From positions 2,604,001 through 2,668,000 of the forward strand of contig JAQSEB010000032.1 of NCBI GenBank assembly GCA_030063045.1: 64,000 nt of DNA, given 5' to 3'. Both the position numbers and the translations under genes were made by a program. This document shows, one piece after another, positions 25,944-37,409 of this stretch (position 1 is its first letter; each line of letters begins with the position of its first letter). Under the pieces are notes generated by a model, which was not told where the DNA came from, ran no database searches, and worked only from the letters and a program-made list of their open reading frames with translations. The stretch is from Pratylenchus scribneri. Its lineage: Eukaryota > Nematoda > Chromadorea > Rhabditida > Pratylenchidae.

Positions 25944-26690
25944 ATTGTTGGCAAAGAATGAAGGGGCAAACAAATGAAATGATAATAAAACCACCAAATT
26001 GTTGACATTCCGCACTTTCCACCCAGATTTTTCATTTATTTTAATTTGACTGGTTTTCACTTTATTTATTTATTTTAAAATGACGTGCCTTTCCATTCCA
26101 TACAGCTTAATGGAATTTCTTCTTTGACCATCAATTTTATTTATTACGGATAAATCTCAATTCTATAAATTAATTGAATTTTATTTGACAAGAGACGAAT
26201 TAAAAATAGCCTCCATTAGTTTTTGATTTATTGAAACATGAAATTGATTGATTAATAAATAATTAAATTATCCGTTTTATTCAACTTGCTCCCTCGTTTT
26301 TAAAAAAAATCATTTTACTCGCCTGGGAATCGAACCATTGATCAAAAAATGAAAACAAAGAGCACAACCAACTGCGCTAAAAATTGCTACTTCGCTGCCA
26401 TTAAAATTTAATTAAATTATTTTCATTTTATTTTTCTTAAAAAGACCACTCCAAAATAATTTGAATTTGGCGAAATGTCCCATTCATAACAATAACAAAT
26501 CAATAAATCAGCCAAAAAAACAAAGCAAAGTGCAAATGCAAATTGCAAAGCAAACAAAAGCAACATTCGTACAATCAATCCAATCCCACTTACTTATTAT
26601 TTAACCTAATTTTAATCACGATTTTTAAATTGAATTAAACATTATTTTATTTTTAATTTTTAATTTATAGATAGAAAATTGTAAGCAAAA
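25944..26690. other. intergenic region with one tRNA-like relic
   Basis: AT-rich region between the zinc-knuckle gene and the HP1-like gene. On the minus strand, about 26325-26395, a tRNA-like segment has an A-box-like TTAGCGCAGTTGG and a B-box-like GGTTCGATTCC. Its acceptor arms do not pair, so it looks like a tRNA pseudogene or SINE head of a different family from copies A-D. The rest holds no evident gene; the promoter of the HP1-like gene is presumably near the right end. Confidence 0.5.
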
Positions 26691-28382
26691 ATGAGCGGTT
26701 TAATGAAATATGAAACTCCATTTTCTGACCACGACTACGCCGAGGATTTTTCGCAGCATGACATTTCCAATGAAGTGACAATTGGCAATGGCTTCGAGGA
26801 TTGGGAGGAGCAAAACAGCGGACGAAGGACACCAAGGTTAGCAACATTTTTAAAAACAATAAATCAATGAATAAATTTATAGACGCAATTTGAAGAAGCC
26901 GCAAACATTTGTTCCGGAACAACCAAAGAAGGCGGTGGCAACCAAGCGCAAGAAGAGCACTGAGAAGAATGGTCCAAAGAGAGGCGGCAGCAAAAGGGCA
27001 AAGAAGGAGGAGCCAATCAAATATGAGGTGAATATTTTGAATATAAATATAAAAATAATTAAAACATTGTTAAGGTCGACTACATTTTCGGCAAGCGTCC
27101 AGATAAGGAGAGGAAGGGAAAGTGGGAGTACCGGGTGCTGTGGAAGAATTTCCCCCGCACGGAGGCCACTTGGGAACCGGAAGAGAATTTGGTATAATTA
27201 AAAATAAATTTTTAAATAAAATTTGAAAAAATTTCAGCGTTTTTGCGATGAGGCGGTCAAGGCCTATGAACAAGGACAATTGGAGGAAGGCATTGTTGGG
27301 AATAATGATGAAGATGAAGTGGATGTAGTTGGCAATGGCAAGGCGGCCACCAAAAATGAGAATGTGACAATGCGCAAAAAGGAGGAGAGCAAAAAATTGG
27401 TGCGGAGCCGATCAACAAAGCCGCCGAAAGCACCGGAGAAGAAAGAGAAAGTGCTGGGGACAATGCGGGCAAGAACGGTTTCGGTGTCGCCGGTGAAAAA
27501 GGTTTTGGTTTTAAAATAAATTGAATAAATAAATTTTTTGATGGTTCAGCAGGTCGCCCGTCGAACCGGACACAAGCATAAGAACCAGGCCAACAAGGAG
27601 AAGGAGGTCAGTCCGGCACTGTCGCATTCCACTTCGGGTGGTTCATCGGATCCACCACCAATGGTCGTTGATGTCAAAAAGGCAAATTCGTCGGTGAAGA
27701 AGAAGGAAAACAACAAAGGCGGAAAGGCTCAGCAACCGACCTCCACAAGTCATTTGGCCAACATCAATTCCCGGGCAAAAAGTAAAATAAATTTAAATAA
27801 TAATTTTAATTTAAATTCCAATTTTTTAGGTGAATCAGTTAGCAGCAAAGAAGGGAGCAGCAGCGGTGGAACCGGCGGAAGTTCGAATGTGCAGGACATT
27901 GCGATGGTGGAAAGTGTGAAGCGGAGCAACATTGAAGGAGTTGGCTTGGTGGCGAAGGTCATATTCAAGGTTGGTTTGTTTATGCCAATAAAAATTAATA
28001 TAAAAATTAAATTAAAAAATTAGATTAAAAAATTAAATTAAAAAATTAGATTAAAAAATTAAATTAAAAATTAAATTAAAAAATTAAATTAAAAAGATTA
28101 AAAAATTAGATTAAAAAATTAAATTAAAAATTAAATTAAAGAATTAAATTAAAGAATTAAATTAAAGAATTAAATTAAAAATTAATTAAAATAAAAATAA
28201 AAAATCAATATATAAATAATAATTCGATATTTTAGGACGGCTTGAGCAAGAAGATGACCGTGAAGAGCGTCAAGGAGAAGGTGCCGCTGGTATGTTTTTT
28301 ATTTTCTTTAATATTCACAAAATTCCTATAATTTAAGGTGCTCATCGAATACTACGAGAAGGAATTGGGCCTCATTGATTGA
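26691..28382 (+). CDS. heterochromatin protein 1-like (chromo + chromoshadow)
   Basis: Spliced protein of roughly 380 residues. After an acidic, then basic, N-terminal region comes a chromodomain: YEVDYIFGKRPDKERKGKWE, YRVLWKNFPRTEATWEPEEN and LRFCDEAVKAYEQGQ. The aromatic-cage positions of HP1 are filled by the Tyr of YEV, the Trp of LWKNF and the Phe of that motif, so it should read methylated histone tails. A long, disordered, Lys/Ser-rich hinge follows. The last ~55 residues resemble a chromoshadow domain: SNIEGVGLVAKVIFKDGLSK and VLIEYYEKELGLID. The penultimate intron is expanded with AATTAAATTAAAAA repeats. A SUV39-type methyltransferase is encoded 20 kb downstream. Confidence 0.82.
28005..28200. 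repeat. AT low-complexity repeat in HP1-like intron
   Basis: Nearly pure runs of AATTAAATTAAAAAATTAGA-type sequence over about 190 bp, inside an intron of the HP1-like gene. Simple sequence only. Confidence 0.8.
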
Positions 28383-29241
28383 TGGAAGAACGAAGAAGGA
28401 AGAAGAGAACACAACAAAGCAACCGAATTTCGAAGACGATCCTCAATTCCATTCCACCATTTATTTTTATTTATTTATTTCCATCACCCGGATAATGCCT
28501 CTTTTATTTAAGCTGCCATCCACCCTTGCCTCTTTGCCTTATTTTCTCGCCTAATTGATGCTCAATTTAATTTACTACAAAAACACACAGACATACACCC
28601 ACAATATTTTTTGATTGATTGCATTTATTAAAATCGTCTAGAATAAATTTTCTCTTGGCTATTATTGATTGATTAGATCACATTTTCCCCTCCATTTCAA
28701 TTGACGGCATTCCCAGTCCCCATTACAAAATAATATTTACATAAAAATATACTCAAGTGGAGGCGCAAAAGACAAGTAGAATAGAGAGGAGAAGTCGCTG
28801 ATGAATGAGGCACAAAACAAACTCATCTCATCCACATTCAGTCCAGCCGGCTGAAGGGGAATGTTGGTTGTTCGTGAGAGGAACTTTTCCTGCCAGCCGA
28901 TGAAGTCAGTGGTGGTGCGAGGAACACGTACAAAAATGAAGAATAAACGCACACTGCCCTCCCCTACCTCACTCATATTGTTCTTCTTCCCCCTCAACCA
29001 CCTCTGACCGGGCCTCCATGCTGCCAGCCACCACTGCTTTTGCTGCTCATCCTTCCCTCACAAATTGCATCGTAAAAAGTGGGAAAAGGGGGGAGGAGGG
29101 AGGCAAAAGGTTTCGCGGTTTTATTCCTCCAACCAACCAACAATTCGCCTTCCTAAACTTGTCCGTTGCCCCAGTCCACATTTTCCCAATTCTTCCAAAT
29201 TCCACCCAAATTTGTAAATTTTAAGAATTTATTGCGCAAAA
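28383..29241. other. intergenic; unassigned minus-strand open frame
   Basis: Contains the 3' flank of the HP1-like gene and the upstream region of the CLIK gene. A minus-strand open frame at 28737-28997 includes FIGWQEKFLSRTTNIPLQPA but has no recognised homology, and alternative splicing into other frames is possible. A G/A-rich run (GGGAAAAGGGGGGAGGAGGG) lies near 29080. I cannot assign a gene here. Confidence 0.3.
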
Positions 29242-30793
29242 ATGAGAATTGAAGAAGGAAATGAAGAAGAAATTGATGAAGGAGAAGAAAATGAAATGGA
29301 GGGGGAAATTTTGCTGGAGGGCGAATTGGTGATTCGAAATGAGGAGGAATTCGAGGAGGAAAAAAAGCGAGAAAAATTGACATTGATGGTGAGTGAGAAA
29401 ATGGCCAGAAAAACGTATATTCTATATTGGATTGAAGGAACGACTGGGACGGGTGAGAAATCCACATTTGAGGCAAAAAATGGTATTGGAACCGTGCATC
29501 CCTTGGGAATATGGAAGCAATAAACACGATTCACAAAAGGGAATGGGCGGATTTGGCCAAATTCGGAACACAAGTTGGATTGGAGAGGGGAAATGTATGG
29601 CCACAAAATCCCCTAAAATTATTAGCCGTGAAAATCCAGAGCAGTAAGGAATGGGCCAAAGATGATCCTGGGGCCGTGCCCAAATGGAATCAAAGTGGAT
29701 TTGCGAGCCAATCGGGCCAAACACCCTTTGGAGCGAGGCGGGAGCCAGTGACGAAAGTGGTGGAACATGTGGGTTATGGGCGAGAGGGAATGAATATTTG
29801 GGCCAATTATACAGGAGGGAGAGTTGAAGAAAGAATGCCAAGAATTGATGATTGACCAGAGGAAGTCGGATCGAACATTGAAACTTTGGGCGAGGCCAAA
29901 TCCGGAGGCAAAAAACCAAAAATTATTTGGCTGCAAAAGGCAAATTGTTGGAATGAGTATGGGAGGAAGGGAATGGACTGGGGAGGAATTGGCCCGGAGC
30001 AGAGCGGCAATGCCACGATTTTGGCGAGTGGACGAAACGAGTGCGGCAAAAGATGGACGAGAGGCGATTCGGGTGGGGAAACCGGAATAGAGGACCATTA
30101 AGTATCTTCGAGCTCCGATTGAGTCCTCTGGCCATTATTTTGGCCATATTTAAGCGAGGCGATAATCAATTCGAGGAGGCGATATGCCATTTGAAAGCCT
30201 AAAGTGCCCTCTAAAAAGTGGCTTTGTAATTTTTTGAAAACTTGAAAGAATTTGTAGAATAAGTGGCTTCTCTTTAAAAATTTAGGTCCATTATATTCAA
30301 GTGTATATAAATTTTTGAAGCTTGAATTTAATATGATTTAAATAATATCACTTAATAGAGGATACTTTGGGCTTTCGATTGGTATATCGTTTCCCTGATA
30401 AGTTGACTATTGTCTCGCTGAGATATGGTCAAAAAGAATGCCCGGGGCCCAATCAACAGTACTCAATTGCCCCCCCCCCCCCATCGTGAGGAATCAGTGA
30501 ATAATTTGATGTATGTAAATTTAAGGGAATGGCCACTGGATTTATGCATCAGAGGCAAACAATAATGCAAATACACGGATTGGGTAGGACGGAAATGGAC
30601 CAATTGGAATCAAACAAATGCCAAAGTTGGCTGGGAGGGCAGGTAAAGTGAATTTGTCTTGGGGGCATGGATCCATTCAATCACCTTATTTTTGCAGCTT
30701 CTTCTTCAAACCCAATCCAAAACAGGCGGATTCCAAAAGCCCCGAGATGTGGTCAACCCTTCTTATTATGAAAAGCAACAGAGAACATTTTGA
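29242..30793 (+). CDS. calponin-like (CLIK/UNC-87-type) repeat protein
   Basis: In a simple scan this looks like overlapping short frames, but short introns join them. Exon 1 (29242-29388) is acidic. Exon 2 (29438-29643) holds a clear repeat, YGSNKHDSQKGMGGFGQIRN. Exon 3 (29696-29768) holds GFASQSGQTPFGARREPVTK. Exon 4 from 29830 continues with NQKLFGCKRQI and a degenerate repeat whose frame is uncertain. A probable last exon (about 30697-30793) reads SKTGGFQKPRDVVNPSYYEK. Splice phases agree for the first three introns. Such repeats bind actin filaments; UNC-87 bundles and stabilises them in nematode muscle. Boundaries after 29830 are tentative. Confidence 0.6.
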
Positions 30794-30897
30794 ATTGTGA
30801 ATTAAATTTATTTTCATTTGAAAACAATGACATAAAAATTTGATTAATAAAAATGGAAAATATGTGTTTGTTTTTTATTTCTACCGAGATTCTGGCA

Positions 30898-33800
30898 TCA
30901 ATTTTGGCTTAATATTTTCATTAATTTCTGGAAGTAATTTTTCCATTTGTCCATTTGGGGTTGTTGTTCGATTCCTTGATGACTTTGTTGATTGGCATAT
31001 AAGGGGGCTAAATACGATTGGGGCCAAGTTGGGCGAGAATGGGGCAAAAGAGGAAAGGGAATGGGCAGTGGAATGATGGGATCGGGGTTAGCATGGGCAG
31101 GAGAAGGTACAGAATCTGTTTTGGGCGACTTTGGCGGATTCGGCAAAAATTTGACCCTGGAAATGGTGATAAAATTGGTGAGACTCCAAAATAATTTGCA
31201 AAATATAATTTGGTTTAATAAATAATTCCGCCTGTTTTAAGAATTCCGCCTGTTCTGATTTTAATTCCACCTAGTTAGAATAATTCCGCCTTTTTAATTC
31301 AGCCTGGCAAACAGAATAATTCCGCCTGGCGAACTTAGAATAATTCCGCCTGGCGAACTTAGAATAATTCCGCCTGGCGAACTTAGAATAATTCCGCCTG
31401 TTTTAATTCCGCCTGGCGAACTTAGAATAATTCCGCCTGGCGAACTTAGAATAATTCCGCCTGTTTTAATTCCGCCTGGCGAACTTAGAATAATTCCGCC
31501 TGTTTTAATTCCGCCTGGCGAACTTAGAATAATTCCGCCTGTTTTAATTCCGCCTGGCGAACTTAGAATAATTCCGCCTGTTTTAATTCCGCCTGGCGAA
31601 CTTAGAATAATTCCGCCTGTTTTAATTCCGCCTGGCGAACTTAGAATAATTCCGCCTGTTTTAATTCCGCCTGGCGAACTTAGAATAATTCCGCCTGTTT
31701 TAATTCCGCCTGGCGAACTTAGAACAATTCCGCCTGTTTTAATTCCGCCTGGCGAACTTAGAATAATTCCGCCTGTTTTAATTCCGCCTGGCGAACTTAG
31801 AATAATTCCGCCTGTTTTAATTCCGCCTGGCGAACATAGAATAATTCCGCCAGTTTTAATTCCGCCTGGCGAACTTAGAATAATTCCGCCTGGCGAACTT
31901 AGAATAATTCCGCCTGTTTTAATTCCGCCTGGCGAACTTAGAATAATTCCGCCTGGCGAACTTAGAATAATTCCGCCTGTTTTAATTCCGCCTGGCGAAC
32001 TTAGAATAATTCCGCCTGTTTTAATTCCGCCTGGCGAACATAGAATAATTCCGCCAGTTTTAATTCCGCCTGGCGAACTTAGAATAATTCCGCCTGGCGA
32101 ACTTAGAATAATTCCGCCTGTTTTAATTCCGCCTGGCGAACTTAGAATAATTCCGCCTGTTTTAATTCCGCCTGGCGAACTTAGAATAATTCCGCCTGTT
32201 TTAATTCCGCCTGGCGAACATAGAATAATTCCGCCAGTTTTAATTCCGCCTGGCGAACTTAGAATAATTCCGCCTGGCGAACTTAGAATAATTCCGCCTG
32301 TTTTAATTCCGCCTGGCGAACATAGAATAATTCCGCCTGGCGAACATAGAATAATTCCGCCTGGCGAACTTAGAATAATTCCGCCTGGCGAACTTAGAAT
32401 AATTCCGCCTGTTTTAAGAATAAATCAGCCAGTTCCCAAACAATTAATGCCGCTTCGTTCTTATTCATACTAACTTAGTAAAATAATTCAGCCTCTTCTT
32501 TTAGACTAAATAATTCTACCTTTCAACTTTGATTTTAACTAAAATTTTGATCCTTCCCCTCCCCATTTTGCCTTTCATTGTTCCCATCCTCCGTCTTCTG
32601 GTCCCGAAATCCCTTGGCGAATGGATTCTCTTTAATTTTTAATTGAGTGACCAATTGATTTTGATAAGCAGTGACGGCAACAAATTCTGTATTCTGAAAA
32701 TGGGGAAAATTGGCCAATTGGGATTGGAAAGGTGGAATGAGGACCGGAAATATGAATGTTTTATATGGGAGAACGGCCAATTTGTCCAGGTCCATTTTCG
32801 AGTAAAATTCTTTGGGCGGATCAGTCAAATAGGGATGCCCTTTGGGCACACAGACAACATGGATTCGAGGCTGATATTTGTGCATGGAATTCAGCAGAAG
32901 CTTCAAAATAAAATAATTTTATGGAGAATGATGAGGAATTTATGCCTGATCGTGAGCTTGAGTATCCGGATAGTTTGTCAATTTGGCCTTGTCAAAAGAG
33001 ATTACAGTGCCGGGCTGGGCCAACTTAAACAATTTGGTGGATGTTTGCCAGAGGAATAAAATGATTTGCCTGTTTCCCGCTAAATGGAGCCTCCGTATGC
33101 AAATAAAGTCGTCCAAATTGTGCACAATTCGCCTTGCCCGCTTTTTGCCATCGAGATTTATTATCTGGAAGATGGCATAAATTCGACAAAAAAAAAGTGA
33201 ATAAAAAGCGAACAAGCATAGCGAAATCGATGTTTCCTTTCTACGGGCACCAAATCCAAGTAAATTAAATAGAAGAAGCCGGGTCGAGTGCCAACCAATC
33301 GAAGGCGCAACACCGGGAATATTCTCCTGTCAAAATGAATTGCAATATTTTCGTTGGAATATTCTTTTTCGAGCATTAACCCACCACTTTCGGTAATAAA
33401 ATTTGCCATTCAATTTCTCCTTATTGCCCCCACTAATTGCTGCCTATAATCCCTTCAAAACCTCTATTTTTCCCTTTCCACCGTTTTATAGTCGGCCACC
33501 TATTTCTTCCCTCCTTTTGTCCTTGTACCCAGGGGCAACATTTTATATGTTTTGGCGCACAATTCCTTCGAGAATAATTCTTCGCCCAAAAAGCCAATTT
33601 GGGAAGGACAAAAGGAATAACATTTTTGAATTCACTTTGATTTGCATTTTTTCCTCCTGACTGCTGACATTGGCGTCAAGGGACCATCCCATTCATCTAA
33701 TTTCCCAATTTTTTGATTGCAAAATGTGGATTTGGGATTGGATTGCTCCCATTCCTTCACCGATACCGTATTTTTGGTTGGTGGTTCCTTTCTCACCCCA

Positions 33801-34844
33801 AACCAATCAAATGATCACCTCGCCCATTTCCCGCGCGCCATCCCCCCCCCCCCCTCACCCCATTCACCCTTCGGGCGCCCCATCCAATTCTTTCCATCGA
33901 GGCATTTACAGCCTCCCCCAACCCTCGCCAAATTCTCCTTCCAATTTTGCAGATTAAAAGGGGGCCTCCAAGCCCATTCCAATTTTGCCGCCGCCTTTTG
34001 TGTTTCGCTCGTCTTCTTTCACCCATTCAAAAGCATCAATTGCATTTCATCAACCATTCTCCGCACAATACGCCAACACCCCCAAAAGGGAGGATCGCCG
34101 CCACCCAAACCCATTTTCCCCACCCCCTTCCCCCGCGTTTATGGTGGCCCATTTGGGGAATTGGTTGTCCTTTTTTCCCTTTTTTGCCGTCAATTTGTAA
34201 ATTACTTTCTGCCCCTTCTTACCTTCCCGACTTGGTGATTATCTGAAAATGGGAAAGGGAGAATGTTCTCAATTTGGTCACACACATCCAGCCCACTTAC
34301 CATTTCCGTTTCAAGTTCATCGAATTGTTTCCTACGGCAAAAATTTTTCGATCATTCAATGCCACCCAAATTCACTCACCATATTTCGGCATTTTCCAGT
34401 TCACATTCCAATCCACTCATTAAAGGTGGATCCATCTCTGCTTTCAGCCATTTTTCCTCATCAAATGGATGTTCTCCGACCACTTTTCAATGTGGCAGTT
34501 TATTTTTGACCAATCCCATAAACCAACCAACCTTCTTCTTTTGCCTTTTCTTTTCGACTCATTTTTGGTCTACTTCCATTCATTCTCTGTTCCTGATCCG
34601 GTTGTTCATCATTTTTCAACAATTCATCAATAGAAAATCCCGTGGGCCTTTTCGTTCCGGCCCGAATCATCGTTTCATGTTCTTCAATTTGTCGTTTTCC
34701 CTTCGGCTTTTCCTCATTGCTGTGGTGGCTTTTCCTCCCCATTCTTCCTTGATGCTTCTTCACACTGCTTCTGCTGCACATTTTGGGAAGGCAATTTCCC
34801 ATTTGTTGGTGGATGGGGGATGTGCGATTTCTGACGCCTTCCAT
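30898..34844 (-). CDS. T-box transcription factor, TBX2-like
   Basis: Minus-strand exons, in order: 34844-34532, 34482-34380, 34331-34301, 34242-34223, 33326-33214, 33164-33070, 33023-32946, 32900-32745, 32693-32572 and probably 31156-30898. Phases agree throughout. The start may be the ATG at 34670 rather than 34844, giving about 371 residues. TGFSIDELL near the N-terminus resembles an eh1 repression motif. The T-box runs from [20 protein letters not shown] and [15 protein letters not shown] through [16 protein letters not shown] to [20 protein letters not shown] and PFAKGFRD. The last exon is Pro-rich. Three introns start with GC rather than GT. If the last intron is not used, the frame stops at 32535. 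Sequence in the DNA-binding core is closest to TBX2/3 by eye. Confidence 0.82.
31228..32420 (-). repeat. AGGCGGAATTA minisatellite, 24/39-bp units, T-box intron
   Basis: On the minus strand the units read CTAAGTTCGCCAGGCGGAAT plus TATT (24 bp), alternating with a 39-bp form that has a 15-bp insert AAAACAGGCGGAATT. Copies are highly uniform, with a few T/A changes. In the preferred gene model the array fills an intron of about 1.4 kb before the last T-box exon. Confidence 0.95.
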
Positions 34845-36049
34845 TCCCTCTTTTGGACACGCCCCTTCCTCCCAATTCTCATTCCCCCAACCACTTTGAC
34901 CCTTTCAGCGCCTTGGCTCCAGCCATTTTCCCTGGGGGCGGAACAATGTAGAGAATGAAGGCAGCCAATCATCATCGAGGCAAATGCCAAAGACATTGTA
35001 ATATTAATAATAATCATGTATTACGGGCATATTCACATGAATTGTCAAATTTTTTATTATTTTTTTTCCATTTATTAATCTCCATTTCTCAATGTTCCCA
35101 ACAAATTTTCAACAATTTGAAATTTCCAATTTAAATTTCTAAATACATTTTAAAAAAATTCATTTTTTGTTCTTGAAAATATCATCGATCCGTAGCCCTT
35201 AAAGATTGCGGGAATGGCCAACCCCAAATGCCCATATAAAAGTGGAATGAATGACTTTTCTTTTAGTGGGTGCAGATTGCAATCTTCCACCCATCCTCTC
35301 CCATTCGAATTGGCCAACTAATTTGTCATCCAACCAACGAACCAGCCGATGGATGGGTTGAGAAGGGCATGGATTTGTGAATTTTTGGGAAAATGGTGGG
35401 GAAAGGGCGAAAGAAGCTGTCAAAGTCGCGAGAAAAGTCGCATTTTCCAAAAGGATTGGGAAAATGAGAGAGGGGGGATTACGGTTGATGGGAGAAGGGG
35501 GAATGTGGAAATTGGTGGGAAAAAAAAATGGAGGATGGAAATGAAATTGACATCAACTTTTGAGAACTTTTAGGTTTATACATTTTTTGCCACTTTTCAT
35601 CGCCGCCTTTTTCCATCTAATAAGTCTTGGCTCCCGGCTGATGAGTGCCACGGGAAGATTCGGCGGTTGACAAATTTGTCTTCTCGACTTGGTCATTCAT
35701 TCATTTGGCACTTCGGCACCCCGCAACTTGCTATCGGCGGATGAATCCCAACAGCAGAATGGTTCCCTCGGGGATGCTTGGATTGGAGGATGAATGAATG
35801 AGGAAAGGATTGGCCGAAGATGGAGTGCCAAATGCCAACCAAACTTGTCAACCCGGGAAATGGTGACAACATCATCCCCGCTGATGAAACATTTTGCTTT
35901 ACCCAAAAAGGAAGATGTTTATTTTATTGAATTTTATGGCAATTTTATTATTCTAATATGGACAAACACAATCATTGTTGTAAATCTAAAATAAAAATGT
36001 GAAAAATGGTTTTAAAGTCGATTAACAAGTTCCAAAAAAGTGGAAAGTT
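34845..36049. other. intergenic between T-box gene and minisatellite
   Basis: No gene could be recognised. Several overlapping open frames on both strands between 35199 and 35994 (for example minus 35697-35906, containing VDKFGWHLALHLRPILSSF) have protein-like composition but no known motif and no clear splice partners. The T-box promoter should lie near 34850-35200. The stretch 35040-35170 is AT-rich. Confidence 0.35.
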
Positions 36050-37070
36050 GGGGCAAATAAAGCAGGCGGAATTATGTTTGGTGCAAATTGAACAGGCGGA
36101 ATTATTTTTGGGGCAAATTGAACAGGCGGAATTATGTTTGGTGCAAATTGAACAGGCGGAATTATTTTGGGGCAAATTGAACAGGCAGAATTATTTTGGG
36201 GCAAATTGAACAGGCGGAATTATTTTGGGGCAAATTGAACAGGCGGAATTATTTTGGGGCAAATTGAACAGGCGGAATTATTTTGGGGCAAATTGAACAG
36301 GCGGAATTATTTTGGGGCAAATTGAACAGGCGGAATTATTTTGGGGCAAATTGAACAGGCGGAATTATTTTGGGGCAAATTGAACAGGCGGAATTATTTT
36401 GGGGCAAATTGAACAGGCGGAATTATTTTGGGGCAAATTGAACAGGCGGAATTATTTTGGGGCAAATTGAACAGGCGGAATTATTTTGGGGCAAATTGAA
36501 CAGGCGGAATTATTTTGGGGCAAATTGAACAGGCGGAATTATTTTGGGGCAAATTGAACAGGCGGAATTATTTTGGGGCAAATTGAACAGGCGGAATTAT
36601 TTTGGGGCAAATTGAACAGGCAGAATTATTTTGGGGCAAATTGAACAGGCGGAATTATTTTGGGGCAAATTGAACAGGCGGAATTATTTTGGGGCAAATT
36701 GAACAGGCGGAATTATTTTGGGGCAAATTGAACAGGCGGAATTATTTTGGGGCAAATTGAACAGGCGGAATTATTTTGGGGCAAATTGAACAGGCAGAAT
36801 TATTTTGGGGCAAATTGAACAGGCGGAATTATTTTGGGGCAAATTGAACAGGCGGAATTATTTTGGGGCAAATTGAACAGGCGGAATTATTTTGGGGCAA
36901 ATTGAACAGGCGGAATTATTTTGGGGCAAAAACAGGCGGAATTATTTTGGGGCAAATTGAACAGGCGGAATTATTTTGGGGCAAATTGAACAGGCGGAAT
37001 TATTTTGGGGCAAATTGAACAGGCGGAATTATTTTGGGGCAAATTGAACAGGCGGAATTAGATGGGGCAA
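36050..37070 (+). repeat. AGGCGGAATTA minisatellite, 29-bp units, intergenic
   Basis: About 34 very uniform 29-bp units containing AAATTGAACAGGCGGAATTA followed by TTTTGGGGC. Only scattered changes (GCGG/GCAG; TTTTTGG in the first units; one unit lacking ATTG). It lies upstream of MIER1. The GGGGCAAAT part also appears in the array at 55970-57875. Confidence 0.97.
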
Positions 37071-37409
37071 ACATTTAGAATTTTATATTACGGCTGAAAT
37101 TTTATATTACGGTAAACAAGATTATGATTAACAAACCCTATGAGATATGAGCTTAATGGATGAGGGCATTTAATTACATTTTTAATTTATAAAATATTGT
37201 CATTTTGTTATTTTGAACCCACATTCCACATATTGGGAGACGAGAGAGACGGAAGAGAAGAGAGAGAGAGACAAGACATCTTAAGACAAGCCGAGCCGGA
37301 GCCTTAGCCTTGCTCGGTGCTCGTAGCTCCTTGCCTTTGTAATTATAAAATTATAAAGCCGTGTAATTTAAAGATTAAATTTTATCAATAAATTTGATAG
37401 GAAATAAAA
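37071..37409. promoter_or_regulatory. upstream region of MIER1 with GA-rich tract
   Basis: Between the minisatellite and the MIER1 start. It has a purine run with GAGAGAGACGGAAGAGAAGA and GAGAGAGAGACAAGACA near 37230-37280, followed by a GC-richer stretch (GCCGAGCCGGAGCC). GA tracts are common in animal promoters, so a MIER1 promoter is plausible; no TATA box is distinct. Confidence 0.35.

Noticed and set aside
30705..30725. AACAGGCGGATTCC in the last CLIK exon as a minisatellite seed
   Set aside because: It resembles the AGGCGGAATTA core by chance but differs in the last bases and reads as coding sequence (KTGGFQKPR).
32535..33409. T-box gene as a truncated pseudogene starting [10 protein letters not shown] at 33409
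   Set aside because: Upstream exons at 34482-34223 supply [13 protein letters not shown] and IITKSGR in correct phase and join to RIFPVL at 33326, so the NFITESGG reading is intronic and the gene is intact.
35637..35665. Hammerhead ribozyme suggested by CTGATGAG
   Set aside because: The required GAAA core strand and flanking helices are not present in the right positions.
36050..37070. CRISPR-like array (constant core plus spacer, about 29-bp period)
   Set aside because: The partner sequences are identical from unit to unit within an array, so there are no unique spacers. The DNA is eukaryotic with spliced genes and there are no cas genes.
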